64,000 nt of DNA. It comes from Bisporella sp. PMI_857 (lineage: Eukaryota > Ascomycota > Leotiomycetes > Helotiales > Helotiaceae). Below are positions 1 through 12,687 of the stretch, one piece after another (the first letter of the stretch is position 1; each line of letters starts with the position of its first letter). The position numbers and the translations under genes were made by a program. The notes beneath the pieces are model-generated. The model saw only the letters and a program-made list of their open reading frames with translations. It was not told the DNA's origin and searched no databases. The stretch spans positions 1-64,000 of the forward strand of contig JAJSPD010000028.1 in assembly GCA_021307315.1 (NCBI GenBank). The letters are read 5' to 3'.

Positions 1-1304
1 CGCGATCAAGTTGCAAGTTTTTGCGAACGAGCGAGCTCTTCCAAGCCTAAAACGAACAACGGGAAGGGTGGGAAAAGTGTGGCATTACTCGACGAAAAGA
101 GAATTGGTAGTACCATCGCTGGTAAGAACGAACATTGCACCCCATACTCGGAGCGGTTGACATCACAAGAGCTGCTTGAATATTTGAGCAGAAAGGTAAC
201 GCCAATTTCATGCTGCCAACAGGGCTCCAAAGAGACTCACAATCTGAACAGCGTTTCAGAGCCGATTCAGCAAAAGGCTCCGCTTCTAATCCGTTAGAAG
301 ATGAGAAAAGTGACGCAGAGAAAAGAGTGGTGTAAGCCATAGAGCTTTTGTCTTCTAAGTATAACGAATGAGCTAATTCGGTCTAGCTTCATCACTGATT
401 TAGATTCGGCCGCCATCAATGCTCTTGCAACAACGGCATCACGCACCCAAATCCCAGCTCTACAGAATCTGTTTTACAAACATTTGGTGAGCGAAACGTC
501 TATAGGGGTGACTATTCCTGTAAGTAACTGTGGATCGAGTGTCTATAGCGTATTTACGCTGCCAATATTAATATTATCATTTGATAGTCTCAAGGGTTCA
601 TTAATTTCACTCTCGATTTTCATATTCCATTTAATGTATTGCAGGAAAGTAAAGAGCTACGGAAAGATATCCGAGAAAACTCAGATAGAGAGCCTTTGAG
701 AGGGTCATGGACCCTACATTTCCTATCTATGCCTATGAATAATCGAAATCCACGGATAGTCACTATTATCTGTACGAGGCTCAAACATCTGTTGCTGTGA
801 CAGGGATTGATCATTGGGTGTAGGCCGCATATAGTTTTGTTGACACCTATTTCGATCCGGAGGAAACAGTGGACGGCTACTAACAATTAACCGGAGTAAA
901 AAGAAGCGGCAAAGGACGGGCCGATCCTCTTATCCTCTTACGGCTGGCCAAATTAACGCCGATGAGCTTATATAGACACCTAGGGACTACTTTTTCAAAG
1001 TATTTGAGTTCCGAATGAACCAAATCTTGAGAGAATAGAATTGCATAGTTGATAATGTGAGGAAGAATGTTGAACGGTGCGTATAGTTTGCAGCCTCCGT
1101 CAGTAACTTCGTGCCTCGGCAGTTGAAGCAAGTATAAAAATATTCTATAGTGATTTTCGCATCATTCGGGGTTAGAAAATACCTTTAGTTGTGATGTAGC
1201 ATAGCGAAGTTTGACTGACTTCTATGTAAAGAGATAGAACCATGAATTTCCGCTAACCTCCAACGACCACAATACCAGACAAGAAGTTCGGGAATTTAGT
1301 ATAT
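1..1304 (+). other. Degenerate region with coding-like fragments
   Basis: No intact gene can be drawn here. A frame is open from the window edge to a stop at about position 297. Short protein-like stretches follow in changing frames (for example around 400-480, and around 650-790), separated by stops. They are on the same strand as the CorA-like remnant downstream and may be older exons of the same decayed gene, but this cannot be shown from the sequence. No domain was recognised in this part. Confidence 0.3.
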
Positions 1305-2138
1305 GAAATAGGCGACTGGTGAGACTTCTAAAGCAGCTGATAAGGCGTCTTTCTGACACTGTCGGTGCATGGGACAAATTTCGAATAAAAGACGTCTGGT
1401 ATTTTCTTGACAATAGCAACCTTTCAACCGCCTTACCATCCCTCAAACTGTCGGTCAATGCTGTTGATACGACGTTTTCGGACTTGAAGGAAATTCTTCG
1501 GAAGCTACAAGCTTTGGAAAAAGAATTATGTGAGGACAGTCCACAAGGCGTAAGACTTATCCCTTTGAAATTGATGGCATATTGCATCCGCCTCCTTAGT
1601 AAAGCTGAGGCTAATTAAGACAGGTCAACGCACAACTCGGTTTTGAAAACAACGATGCCGCGATCTTCTAACAACAAACTACTAAGCACCTTGAAGTCCT
1701 CACTGTCATCACTATTGTAAGTTCGTCCAGAAAGCCTAGGTTTGGATAGCATCTCTGATTACCTTTTTTTCACCCAACTTTTAGGTATATTTCCCTCTTG
1801 CCCTTACCGCGAATCTGTTCAGTCCTACAGCGGTCCTGCCTTTCACCCCTAATCTCACAAAATTCATATATGCATTCCTTATTTTGGCAATCCTGATCTT
1901 GACAACGCTCGTAATATTATATAGGTGGCGCTCGTGGTTGCATCAAATGCTTGAGAACATCCCTAAGATAATTGCTTACTACAATGAGCGTTTGGCTGGA
2001 GAAGCGGTACGTGCTGATCCCTGCGTCATTTCGCCGAAAGCTTTCAAAAGGAAAATACTTCCCAGGGGACTTGGGAGGACAGGACTTACAAAGGGTTTGG
2101 ACCTTGAAAAAGGGGTAGAGAAAGCAAAGGCAGGCTGA
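1305..2138 (+). pseudogene. CorA-like membrane protein remnant, C-terminal part, with in-frame stop
   Basis: Three blocks join in frame: up to 1549, 1624-1716 and 1785-2138, with GT-AG introns 1550-1623 and 1717-1784. The first has a CTAAT branch site before its AG. The product begins with a helical segment rich in Leu and Lys. It then has a membrane part resembling fungal CorA-like proteins: a hydrophobic stretch reading LTVITIVYFPLALTANLFS, then a second strongly hydrophobic helix (FIYAFLILAILILTTLVILY), then a basic tail. The middle block carries a TAA at 1669-1671 where a CAA (Gln) codon would fit, so one C-to-T change would explain it. The 5' end cannot be found because stops break the frame upstream of 1305. 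CorA resemblance rests on the hydrophobic pair only; no GMN signature is visible. Probably a decayed gene. Confidence 0.45.
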
Positions 2139-2582
2139 GCTTGAACAGGAGTTGTTATCGGGTTCTGCTACATGCGCATCGGGCATTCTAGAAGTTAGTT
2201 GTGTTTGACGTTCTTTTTGAGGCATGCATAGTATCGCTCCTGATGTCGCATATGAGGAATATATGAATGGTCATGACAGCCGGCACTAGCCGTGCTTCGG
2301 GTGGAGTCTATTCATTTATGAGACCTAGAAATTATCAGGTGCTTGAACAGCCTTAAATGTGACTTGAGTTATTGCCTGATGACATATCTACACCAATGGG
2401 GTGGTTGTCCATGATCGATGCCCAATAGCTCAACCAGCCCATATGCAGGAATGTGCCAGCGCACCACACGTTACCACATGACCAACTTGAGCACCATCTT
2501 TTTGTCACTTCAAGCTAAATGACAGTTCTGACACAGCCTTCTCTCAGTCCTTTCAAAGTAAAGCCTTACTTAGTAGTACCTA

Positions 2583-4572
2583 ATGGCAACCACCTCGCTT
2601 CTTGGTCTCCAAGCTTTCGTCACAGAGATCGGGTTGGAGCTTCTGCCTTCTTTTGTGGCAGCAGACGTATTAAACAACCCTATTGATATATATCACTCAT
2701 ATCTTGCGGAGCACTTACAAAGTCTTGTTGAGTGTGATCCGCATCTCGCTTACAATTCTATCCAGGCTTCCAAGACAATTGAAGACGGAGACTTGGATAT
2801 CGTTTTGCCCAAGCTTAAGTTGGAGGGCATAGAACCAAAAGAGCTCGCAGGCGAGCTTCTCAAGAAGGTCGGCTGGGCCCTCCCTTTTTGTCAGACTCAA
2901 TTAAGATGGCCACATGAATTCTAACGCAACTCTCTTTCAGTTTCTACCTCACGCCCTCTTTGCAGCTCCCTTCAAAGATGGCATTCACATTCGGTTCCTC
3001 TTCTCCACCAAAACTATTCCACGACTTCTTCTCCCGTACATTAGTGACCGAAACGGAATGTATGGCAATTTTACATCCCTTGGTTTGCAGCCCGAACCAA
3101 AGTGTAGGCAGAAAAAAGTCATTGTCGAGTTCTCGTCCCCAAATATTGCAAGAGAATTCACAGCCGCTCACTTTCGAAGCACAGTCCTTGGTGCTTTTGT
3201 GGCAAACATACATGAGGCAATGGGTTATTCTGTAGTTAGAGTGAACTACTTAGGAGACTGGGGCAAGAACCTTGGGCTGCTTGGAGTTGGTTGGCAAAAG
3301 TATGGCTCCGAGGAACTCCTCGGTGAACAGACAAATCTATTCAGATATATACATGAGTTGTATACAAAAATGGAAGATGAGCTTCGGCCTGAGCAGGAAG
3401 CTAGAAAGAAGGCTCGAGATGAGGGGCTGGACCCATGGGTTCTTGAAAGCCAGGGCTTGTTCGCAGAACGGGATGCAAACTTTAAGCGGATGGAGGACAG
3501 CGAACCAAAAGCCATTGCTTTGTGGCGGAAGCTCCGAGATATCAGCATCGAATATTACGTGGAGACATATGCACGACTAAATATCAAGTTCGACGAATAC
3601 TCTGGCGAGTCTCAAGTCAGGCTTAACTCAGAAGCAGTCGCTGAAGTTGACTCGGTTCTGAAAGAGAAGAACATTTGCGAGGAGCAAAATGGCGCATGGG
3701 TTATTGACTTTGATAAGCACGGTGCGAGGCTGGGTACTGCAGCAATTCGAGATCGAAACGGCTCAACATCATATCTGCTAAGAGATATCGCGACTGTCTT
3801 CGACCGGCTTAAAATCCACGCATTTGATAAAATTGTGTACATTGTTGGCGAACAGGAGGTGCACTTTCGGCAAGTCTTCAAAGCTATAGAACTCATGGGT
3901 CGAGCGGACGTCGCCAATAAATTGCAACATATTACTTTCGCTAGAGCCAATGGTCCGTTATCTCACCTAGGCAATACCCAACTGCTTGGTGATATTCTCG
4001 ATCAATGTGAAAAGCATATACATGAAGCCATGATCGCAAATCAGGATCAATATCAGATAGGAGATGGTAATTCAATTGCGAAGGTAATTGGAATAAATTC
4101 ACTGGTCATTCAAGAGCTATCTCTAAGGAAGGGCCACTGCAACGGCCTAGACTTCAGCCTTCTGACATCTTTGGAAGGCGAGACTGGCACAAGTCTGCAA
4201 TTTTGCTATGCAAGGCTGTGCGCAGCAATTGCGAAAATCGGAGCATATCCCAGTTCCGGGGAAATTTCCCAACTTGACTACGCCACACTCTCAGCCCCAC
4301 CATGGTCTGAGCTGCTTCGGCTGATAGCTAGGTACCCAGACGCGACCCGAGCCGCTTTCGAAAAACTAGAGCCAGGGATAATCATTTCATTTCTCTTTTG
4401 CGTAGCCGAGGAGCTGACTTCTTGTCTTGATGAAGCTGAGCAAGACGAGGCCAATGGGGAAGGCTCCGCTGCAGCGCCGAAGTATGCAGCCCGAGCCGTT
4501 CTATATGAGAATGTCCGACAGGTGCTGGATAACGGCATGAAACTCCTTGGAACTACCCCCCTCAGCAGATGA
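2583..4572 (+). CDS. Arginyl-tRNA synthetase-like protein, predicted catalytically dead
   Basis: Two exons, 2583-2867 and 2941-4572 (intron 2868-2940, donor GTCGGC, CTAAC branch), give 638 aa with no breaks. This is near the length of cytosolic fungal ArgRS. The class Ia core is clear: FSSPNIA near residues 159-165, NYLGDWGKN near 197-205, RLNIKFDEYSGESQV near 307-321, and a C-terminal anticodon-binding domain ending NGMKLLGTTP. Both ATP-site signatures are lost. The HIGH-equivalent (HAGH in yeast ArgRS) reads TAAH at 169-172. The KMSKS-equivalent loop (MSTRK in yeast) reads PLSHL at about 434-438, so the catalytic Lys is Leu. Residues that hold arginine in yeast ArgRS look kept (Asn of SPN, Tyr and Asp of SYLLRD, Gln of GEQ). 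With an intact frame, this suggests a pseudoenzyme that may still bind arginine or tRNA. A housekeeping ArgRS must exist elsewhere. Family assignment is sure; function is not. Confidence 0.92.
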
Positions 4573-5906
4573 GTGAGTTCACGCTGCTAGTTTTTATATT
4601 CTGAATGACATAGTTTGAGGCTTGGTTCTCAACTTTTGGTATGCTTTCTCTGGGGTTTCTTCTAGAGTTTCTCGCCTGGAGAATTTGGCTAGTATCACAC
4701 GCCCCCGCCACCAAAACAACCCCCTAAACCCCCTATTAATCTTGCAATCATGAGCCTGTACAAGGGTTTTCTGTTAAAAAGCGAGAAATAACAGCCTCCA
4801 GTTAGTCGAAACTCTTGCTATAAACCAATCAGCTCCCCGTATATGCTTTGTATAGATTTAGTAAAGTAGAACCACAACAAAACAAAGGGGTCGATATATC
4901 TCGAGATATACTAATGGGAACACTAGTCTCTAGCCTATCACTTTCTTCATCCTAGGTCAGTCAGCTTTTCTTATGTGACAGCTCACAAATGGGATTAGTA
5001 GATCTGCATTATAAAAGAAAGTGACCATGGCTCCACATTGCTAGCCTGTCTGAAATTGTGCTGATCTAAGATAGGAGGAAAGGAATGTTAGAGAAGGAGA
5101 TAGCGGCATTGAAGTCTCGTATTGAAAGACAGGGGCATCCTGAGTGTTCGTAAATTGTGCCACTGAGATGGACATTACCATGCCGGAGGATCTGCGATAG
5201 TGCACATTTGTTGTGAATACATAAAATGCAGGCGAATTGTGGCTTGTAAAAAAGTGCCACTATTCCAGCCGCTAGACATACATTTCATATCAACCAATAT
5301 GCTCCAAGACAAATGCCAAAGATACCGGACGATTTGGAGCTGTATCAGAGTTCGTGATATGAGTGCAAAGAATTTGAGAAAAAGCTTGCCCCAGGCTAAG
5401 TCAGCTGCTAACTGAGATGCATTATTGTCCATCCTTTGGGTACTCCTTGTATCATGAGATGGTTAATTTCTACATCTAAATTGGACTATTATTTGATCCT
5501 AAATTCTAAATTGGATGCTTTAAAACCGGATATGGGAAGGAATTGACATTTCAAAAACTGCTGGATGGTCTACAATCCTGTCGGCATTTATCGATTTGTC
5601 CTTTGTGCCTTTTTTGGGAAGTTTTAACCACTACATGCCACGCCACTTAAACTTTTTTTTTGGGCTCTCCCACCCGGAAACGGCGAACTACCACAAAAGT
5701 GGGATTACCACTTTTAAATAAGAAATATAGGCTTGGAAAGAACAGGATGCTAGTACTGCCGGGTAGGAAAGAGACATGAAGGCTCACTAGTGTATGCTGG
5801 ATAACGATATAATATTTAAATCGTTTAGCCTTTCAGTAACGTAACACTCCTGGATTAAAAGAGTCGCAACCGGTCCGAATTACTTTGCATTCTGCACCTT
5901 GTCAAC
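4573..5906. other. Intergenic, no gene seen
   Basis: AT-rich spacer between the ArgRS-like gene and the GH78 gene. Only short open frames without splice support or recognisable motifs are present on either strand. Confidence 0.6.
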
Positions 5907-8643
5907 ATGGATGGATCCTTTGAATTTTCAATGCCCTCGTCCTTTCTAAAGCCACGATATAGCAGTCGCAGTCCCCCTTACGAAGTTCCATATCACATAA
6001 TTGCCAAAAGAGTACATTCAACAACTGGATTTGTGAGAAATCCTGAGTGCCTAACTAGGAACACAACCCGCGAAGACATAGCTCACGCATGTACCCTCGA
6101 AGTCGGACCAGAGCATGTCGGACCGGCATCTGTCATATTAGATTTTGACGTCGCTGTAGCGGGTATTCCCGTGATCCAAGTATCATCGGTAAAAACCAGT
6201 TCTGCACCAGTCTTTATCAATGTCACATATTCTGAAGGATATCCAGGAATCCTTCGTGAAGACGGCGATGGCCCTTTTCCATTCTCAGCCGGTGCTGATA
6301 CTCAACGACGTAGTCGGTTTAAGATTACTTGCGCTGGATTCTATGAATCAAACTATGTACAAGGCAGTCAGCGTTGGATGAAGATTGCACTAGTGGAAGG
6401 CGCTCCATGCTCTGTGTCATTGAATCTAGCTGGCTTCAGACCAACTACAAGCAACACGCCTTTGGACCAGCTCCCTGGCTTTTTCGAGTGCTCGGATCCT
6501 ATGCTAAATGACCTATGGAAATATGGAGCTCGCACGCTCCAGCTCAATTGTATCCCAGCAAGGACAGTTCCACCTCCGTGGCAAGTTTCTGAGGATATGG
6601 GCATCCTAGTTGACTCTCAAAGATGTAACACTTACGGTTGGGGAAGTGACTGGACAGACTATAAAGTTGAGGTTGAAGGTATGGTTGTCCGTGGCGGGCT
6701 TTCGTGGAATGTAAGGGCAAAGGGGGGTCGGCCAGGGCTGCTCTACAATCTCAAGTTCTCCAATACCGGAGGGCCACCTATACTAGAGTCATGGCATGGA
6801 TACTACGATAAGCCTCAAAAAACGCTTGTGCCAGTTTTGTTGTCTCGTACGGAGCTCCCCGATCTTACCCTTGCCCAAAATCAATGGTACAAGATCAAAA
6901 CCATCTGCACCGGGCTATCAAATATTCTTGTTTATCTTGATGACGTATTGATTCATGATCTCGAACAAGGTACGTATTGCAAAAAATATCCTCTCACTCT
7001 CACTTTTAAGTAACCAAAATTAATAATGATCGAGCGAGTACTAGTGTTGGATTGCGGAATTCGGTGCCAGCAATACCTCAAGGTTCTATTGGTTTTGGAG
7101 CTGGCCAAGACCAAGTTTGTCGGTTTCGTAACGTGGTAGTGACATCGGTTCCTTCAGGTACTACATTATACAGTTCTGGCTTAAATACCAATGCTGTTTT
7201 GGCGGACTTTGGCGTTGGCTGGAATCAATTCCCTTACATCTTTGATGGTGCTAAGCGTGATCGCTATGCTTGGACAGCAGACATCATAATTGGTGGACAA
7301 TCGCTATACTACTCGACGGCAGGTTCTGAATTTATCAAGGGTAATATCGAAGCGTCTATGCTAAGGTCCCTAGCAAGATGCAACGAGCCTGGTCTTCTTC
7401 CTGGCGGAACACCACCCGGTCGAGCATTCGAGAGAGCATTGAATGATACAATGTTCAATGTTCTGAACATAAACTATTCATTGTACTTGATTATGGTATT
7501 GTATGATTACTGGCTTTTCACAGGGGAGGCAGACCTGATTGTCTCTTACTGGGGCAGAATCGTGGGCTGCTTAGCACACATTGAAGCGTTAGTTAATGAC
7601 GAGAATCTCCTATATGTAACGGGTTTGGAAGGTGAGTTATGATGCGATATTTGCTTGGTCTTCAGTTCACCATATCTGACTTGATTTTAGCTGGAGATTA
7701 TGACTACTACAACGGCACTCGAGATGAGATTTATACGAAGCGAAATGCTCTTTATGTAGCAGCGCTCGAATGTTGTGCTATCATAGCCCGTTCTACGATT
7801 ATTAATGATATTGCTCTAGCCAAAAGATACGAATCGCAAAGGGTCCAGACAGTAGCAGCCATTAATAAGCATATGTACAATTCTGAATCTGAAATGTATA
7901 ATATATCCTCCACTCGAAAAGTTGGTTTCCAACAAGAAATGCACGCGTGGTTGCTGTTTAAGAACATCGCACCTACAAACATTCGTCAACCACTCATGAG
8001 AAAGTTTAAGAGCTTGTATGAAACGACACACAATCAATCTCCTTTATCCTTCAGTATCGACACACCAAATGTTCCACCAGTCATTTCGCCAATAATGTCA
8101 GCATTTCATGTGCTTGCTGCTATCTCCACCGGAAACTTTTCAGATGCAGAGCATGTCCTACGCAGCGTTTGGCAACCGATGTGTGATCCCTCATCACCGC
8201 ACTTCACCGGCACAACATGGGAGTTCATGCTTCCCGATGGCACACCATTTGAAGACCAGTTCTGCAGCTATGCCCAGCTTTTCAGCGTCGGACCTACGTT
8301 TATTCTCTCAAAATTTGTCTTAGGTGTTGAACCAACGTCCCCAGGGTACAAAACCTTCTCTATACATCCGAGATTTCCCATTAATGGTGTAACATGGGCA
8401 CAAGGGAGAGTACCGACTCCTCATGGTCAGCCAATCATAGTACGCTGGCAAAAGTTCGATAATGCATGGAGGCTCAGTTGTAGCGCACCACCAGGACTCA
8501 AAGGTGTAATTACTGTGCCGAGTTCTCTAGGTCTACGTCCTGAAGGTATAACTCTCAATGGTTTAGTGCTGGATCCGGAAACTCGAGAGGTCGAGATTGG
8601 GTCATCACATGGTTCCGAGATTGATATTTTAGTATGCCTTTGA
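5907..8643 (+). CDS. GH78 alpha-L-rhamnosidase-like protein
   Basis: Three exons, 5907-6969, 7011-7631 and 7691-8643, encode 878 aa. Introns are 41 nt (6970-7010, very short) and 59 nt (7632-7690). An N-terminal beta-rich part has a WKYGARTL segment that in this family leads into the six-hairpin domain. It is interrupted by a concanavalin-like insert (WGSDWTDYKVEVEG to GFGAGQDQVCRFRN), as in many fungal GH78 enzymes. The (alpha/alpha)6 barrel carries DGAKRDRYAW at about 433-442, the family's acidic active-site block, and a later GTTWEFM segment where the second catalytic acid is expected. A C-terminal beta domain closes the protein. There is no signal peptide, so it is probably intracellular and acts on imported oligosaccharides or glycosides (inference). 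It is the first gene of the carbohydrate island. The first splice is constrained because the unspliced frame stops at 7013. Confidence 0.88.
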
Positions 8644-9120
8644 ACTTGCAGGACTATGTATAATAGTTTAAGAATAATTTCAATAGTTGAATGGTCAATG
8701 ACGAATGCCATAATTTCCATGAACTCAAATCGAAAATACAAGCAGATCAAGTTCTTAGTTGTGAATATATTACTCTGCATTTTCGCCAAGAATTTGTGTA
8801 CCAGGTTTATGATAATCGAATTATCCAAGCTTTCATGTGACCAAGCCAGCGGCTTAATTTTTAAACTTCAAGAATCGAGGTGTCACGAGAGTCTCCTTGA
8901 AAGCGCTATCGCACAACGTCAGTTATTAAATTCATATTCTGGGGTTGTAATTCTCAGAATTTTCAGAATCATTGTATTGACAGGTCTATAGACCTTCGCA
9001 TTCCTGTGGCTAAATGCTCTCTCCTTAGGTGTTTGACCTCAGCCAGTGCACGCGCGTCGAATACCTCCACCATTTTCGGATCGCATTTATAGCCCTGAAA
9101 GGGTGAACTATCCATTTAAG
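8644..9120. other. Intergenic before the DBD-less regulator
   Basis: Spacer upstream of the regulator at 9121. I looked here for a missing upstream exon with the CX2CX6C half of a Zn2Cys6 cluster and found none on the + strand. The frame is open back to about 9037 but has no ATG before 9121. Confidence 0.55.
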
Positions 9121-10651
9121 ATGACGGATACAGAGAATACTATCCTTCGTTTCGAACAAGTATCAGAACCTTCTCCGCAAGGGCTGTCTACGATATCCAT
9201 CTTTGATGAGTATTCCAATGATCCACAATTTGTGGAATCTCAGAGGGAGCTTAGAAGCCTACTTTTCGATACTGCTCGGTCGGCTGATCCTACACGCGTA
9301 GGTAGCCCCGAAAATGGCTACGACGATGGCCGAGCGACAACTGAAAAAGCTGGAGGACGAGCTGGGAGTCCCTCATTCATCCAAAGTATTATTTCTACAC
9401 AGCAAAAGGTTATATGGCTCAGGAATTATATTGATGAAGTTGCTCCGTGGCTTGACATGTTTGACATGCAGCAGACTTTTGGAGTAAGGGTGCCAATCCT
9501 TGCTAGAACATCAGCATCTTTAACGTATGCAATTCTCGCTATCGCAGCGCGGCAGATGGAGCTAGCAAACAAAGCCCAGCGTAATTACGACAGTATACAG
9601 CTTTATCAAGAAGCTATTCGATCATTGACTCCACAGCTTCAGGCAAGGGACCCTAACGCCATGGCTACGTGTGTGATACTTTGCTGCTTAGAGATGATGT
9701 CTGCAGCACCGAAAAACTGGAGGAAACATTTGGATGGATGTGCGGCATTGTTCGACTCGTACGGCATCAATGGACTCAGCTCGGGGCTTCCACAGGCAGT
9801 ATTCTGGTGCTACGCAAGAATGGGTAAGTTGAAGTCAGTCCGTAATGCACTTGCGCGCAAATGTGTACCAGCCCATCTGTTTCTCCAATTTACAACCTCA
9901 GAAATTCGCTAATCAAGATCCTGTGCAATATAAAGATTTATGTGCGGCTATCATATCTGAAGGAGCACAAAGTGTAGTTCTACCAATCGATAAGTGGCTG
10001 CCTCCGACCATTAAACCGTCGCAGGCTGGCAATTTTTTCAGATCGTCTGGTGTCGCTGATATGTATGCGAATTATACCGTGTGGCTCTGCGCACGCATAT
10101 GTCATTTGGCTTGGACTCGAACACTTCTAACAGATAACGCTTATGCCCCTGCCGATAGAGAACCATTTGCCCATTCCTGGCATAAATTGTGGTCTGAACT
10201 ACAAGATTGGGCTGATAATCGACCAGCAGAGCTTTTGGAGTTTGACTTCAAGACAGGATCTCAACCTTCTAAAAAAGACACTTTCCCGTTCATCCTTTAC
10301 GCGGCTCCTTGTGCAATATCGTCTAATCAACTATATCATACTGGTTGTCTTCTACTGCTCGATATGAAGCCTTCCATTATCAATACCCGCTCTATGGGCC
10401 ATGTAGGGTCTTCATTATGGCACGCGCGTAGGGTTTGTGGAATTTCAGCAGCCAATTCCCACCATGGGTGTCTGAATAATGCTATACAACCACTCTGGCT
10501 TGCGGGGAAACTACTAAGTCATCCCGTGGAGCATAAAGCCGTTATTGATCTGATAAAACATATCGAGACTACTACGGGTTGGAGCAGTACATGGAGGATT
10601 AAGGATTTGAAGGCATTATGGGGGTATGATAAGGATGATACATCTTTATAA
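9121..10651 (+). CDS. Fungal transcription-factor middle-homology protein lacking Zn2Cys6 domain
   Basis: Exons 9121-9823 and 9936-10651 (intron 9824-9935, GTAAGT donor, CTAAT branch) encode 472 aa. The protein matches the body of Zn2Cys6 regulators: NYIDEVAPWLDMFD near 100-113, then FGVRVPILAR, then helical repeats to the C-terminus (LWLAGKLLSH, TTGWSSTWRI). The first ATG in frame is 9121; the frame is open a little further upstream but only from GTG. No cysteine cluster lies upstream, so the protein has no DNA-binding domain of its own. It shares the IDEVAPWLD block and one exactly matching phase-1 intron site (G|AT before LC/LA) with the regulator at 15023-17233. They are therefore related, and this one may act as a partner or competitor (inference). 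Confidence 0.8.
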
Positions 10652-11495
10652 TATGGTGCGTTCTCAGATCATAACCCAATGCATTCATATTTCGAGGCTT
10701 GATCCCTGGTATATCATTCAACCATGGTGTTAATTCCCAACGATTGATAAGCCTTGAAAGCCCAAAAAATCTTACACTTCATTATATGGTGAGCTCTTTC
10801 CAATCGAGCTTACAGATGTTCTCGCACCACCCTATCGTGATCATCAATTTGAAGTAGATCCTTTACTCAAAAGCATGAAATTCTGCCGGTATCCAATTAC
10901 TTGTCGGTGATATTCTTCACTCAGGTTCACAGAACTATCGCTATCAAGGAAAGCTAACGACTTTTTAATGACACCATGACTCTTCGGCTCATTCATAGTA
11001 TCAGCTTCCCGCAGAAACATTCGTGGCTATTGGACACGCTCTCACTTTACCATGGCAAGTTTGCGGGGATGTAGAGATTCATTACACTAGATTCATTCCG
11101 ATTTGATAGCCGTTAACATACCTAGTAAAAAAATTAAACTTTCCATGCAGAATTTCGGATGCTTCGAAGGTTCCGAAAAACGAGGTTGGGTGAGATACAG
11201 ACGGGGCAGTTGGAGGCACCAACCATTCCGATGCCGAAGGCCATATACACATTATGGCAGATTTTTGAGCCCACTTACTGTATATGGCATGAATAACCAC
11301 CCCCACTCTCGGCCCTCTACCACCTCCCGCCGTTTGCGCCCCTCAAATTTTTACCCCTCAATGCAACCGCAAAATTGTGTTTGGCAAGCGTGCTAGGTTA
11401 CCCTATTTGCGTCGGGCCAAATCAGGAAAATCTTTGAACTGAATGCTGCAATTTTATATTTGCTATCTCGTTTGTGTACATCTACAGTAATCTAA
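10652..11495. other. Intergenic between regulator and reductase 3' ends
   Basis: Convergent 3' region. Small open frames only; no motif or RNA gene recognised. Confidence 0.6.
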
Positions 11496-12687
11496 TCAGT
11501 CAAAGATACGGATTGGCTTTTCGAGATAAAACCCAGGATCATTAAATCGTAGTCCCTTGTCTAGGCTGGTAATCTCTGCAAGCTCCTCCGTGCTCAATGA
11601 GAAATCATTGACCTCCAGGTTTTGCTGAAGCCGTGCCTTATTGTTTGATTTTGGAATTACGGCAATATTTCTGACGCCGTTAGTAATATTCTATCGTTAA
11701 AGTTAAGAACACTTCGAATTACCTCTGAGTCGCCCATCGGAGAAGCACCTGCCCAGCAGATCTGCCATGTGCTTTTGCAACTTTCTGAATGACAGGATGC
11801 TCGAAAAGCATGGGGACGTCCTCAGCTCTCTTCCGGAAAATGGCTGGCAACTCCAGGAATGATTGCGGTCCAAAGGTTGAGTACCCAGTAATTGCAATCC
11901 CCTCTTCTTGTGCCATTGTGACTAGCTGGCTCTGTACCAGGTATGGATGATGCTCGATCTGCAAACTGGAGATAGGGCGTCTTGCATATGATAGAACATC
12001 GTACAGTAACTGGGTAGAGAAGTTGCTGACTCCGATAGAACGACACACGCCCTCGTCGACAAGCTCTTCCATTGCTTGCCATGTCTCCATTATTGGAACT
12101 TTGTCAGTTTGCACAATCTTACGTTCTAAGTCCATCCACCACGCCTAGAATGTTATCTATGCTGCTCTATCTAAAATTTGGAAGTTAACCTACCGGGTAT
12201 CTTAGCTTCTCCGGTTCAATGTATTTCAATGCGACAGGAAAATGAATAAGGTAAAGGTCGATGTAATCCAATCCCCAAGCATCTCGCTGTGCGTATGCCA
12301 TTTGTTTGGCGTGATCTCTGTGGCATATTTAGCCGACTACTTCAAGCAGAGACTAATTCTTTTTACTTATGATGATAGTTGTTCCACAACTTTGTCGTAA
12401 TGAACACGTCCTCTCTCTTGATAAGTCCATCCTTGATTGCCTTTCTGATACCTTCCCCAGCTTCCTTCTCATTTTGATAATCGTAAGCTCCGTCAAATAG
12501 TCGATAACCTGTCTTGATTGCATGGTAGACCGTATCCGCGGTGATATCTCGCGCTACTTTCCATAACCCAAATCCCACAAGAGGCATACTCTTTCCTTAA
12601 AATTAGAGCTTATTCATCCGCATGGTACAATTGAACTTCTTAACGGGGTATACGTACATGGCCAGATGCGAGATTAATTGTTGCCAT
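11496..12687 (-). CDS. Aldo-keto reductase, D-xylose/L-arabinose reductase type
   Basis: Five exons on the minus strand: 12658-12687, 12367-12590, 12194-12317, 11723-12144 and 11496-11670. Introns are 67, 49, 49 and 52 nt. The 324-aa product has the usual length of fungal xylose reductases. The full catalytic tetrad is present at the family's usual numbers: Asp43, Tyr48 ([11 protein letters not shown]), Lys77 (ITTKLWNN) and His110 (LYLIHFP). The cofactor motif IPKSNN and a C-terminal LRFNDPGF are also present. The enzyme reduces D-xylose to xylitol or L-arabinose to L-arabinitol using NADPH; which sugar it prefers cannot be read. It is divergent from the dehydrogenase at 13260, with 572 bp between the starts, so the two probably share a promoter. 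The tiny first exon (10 codons) was placed by its start codon, splice sites and N-terminal similarity. Confidence 0.92.

Noticed and set aside
9001..9120. Upstream start at about 9046 for the DBD-less regulator
   Set aside because: The codon there is GTG; the first ATG in frame is 9121.
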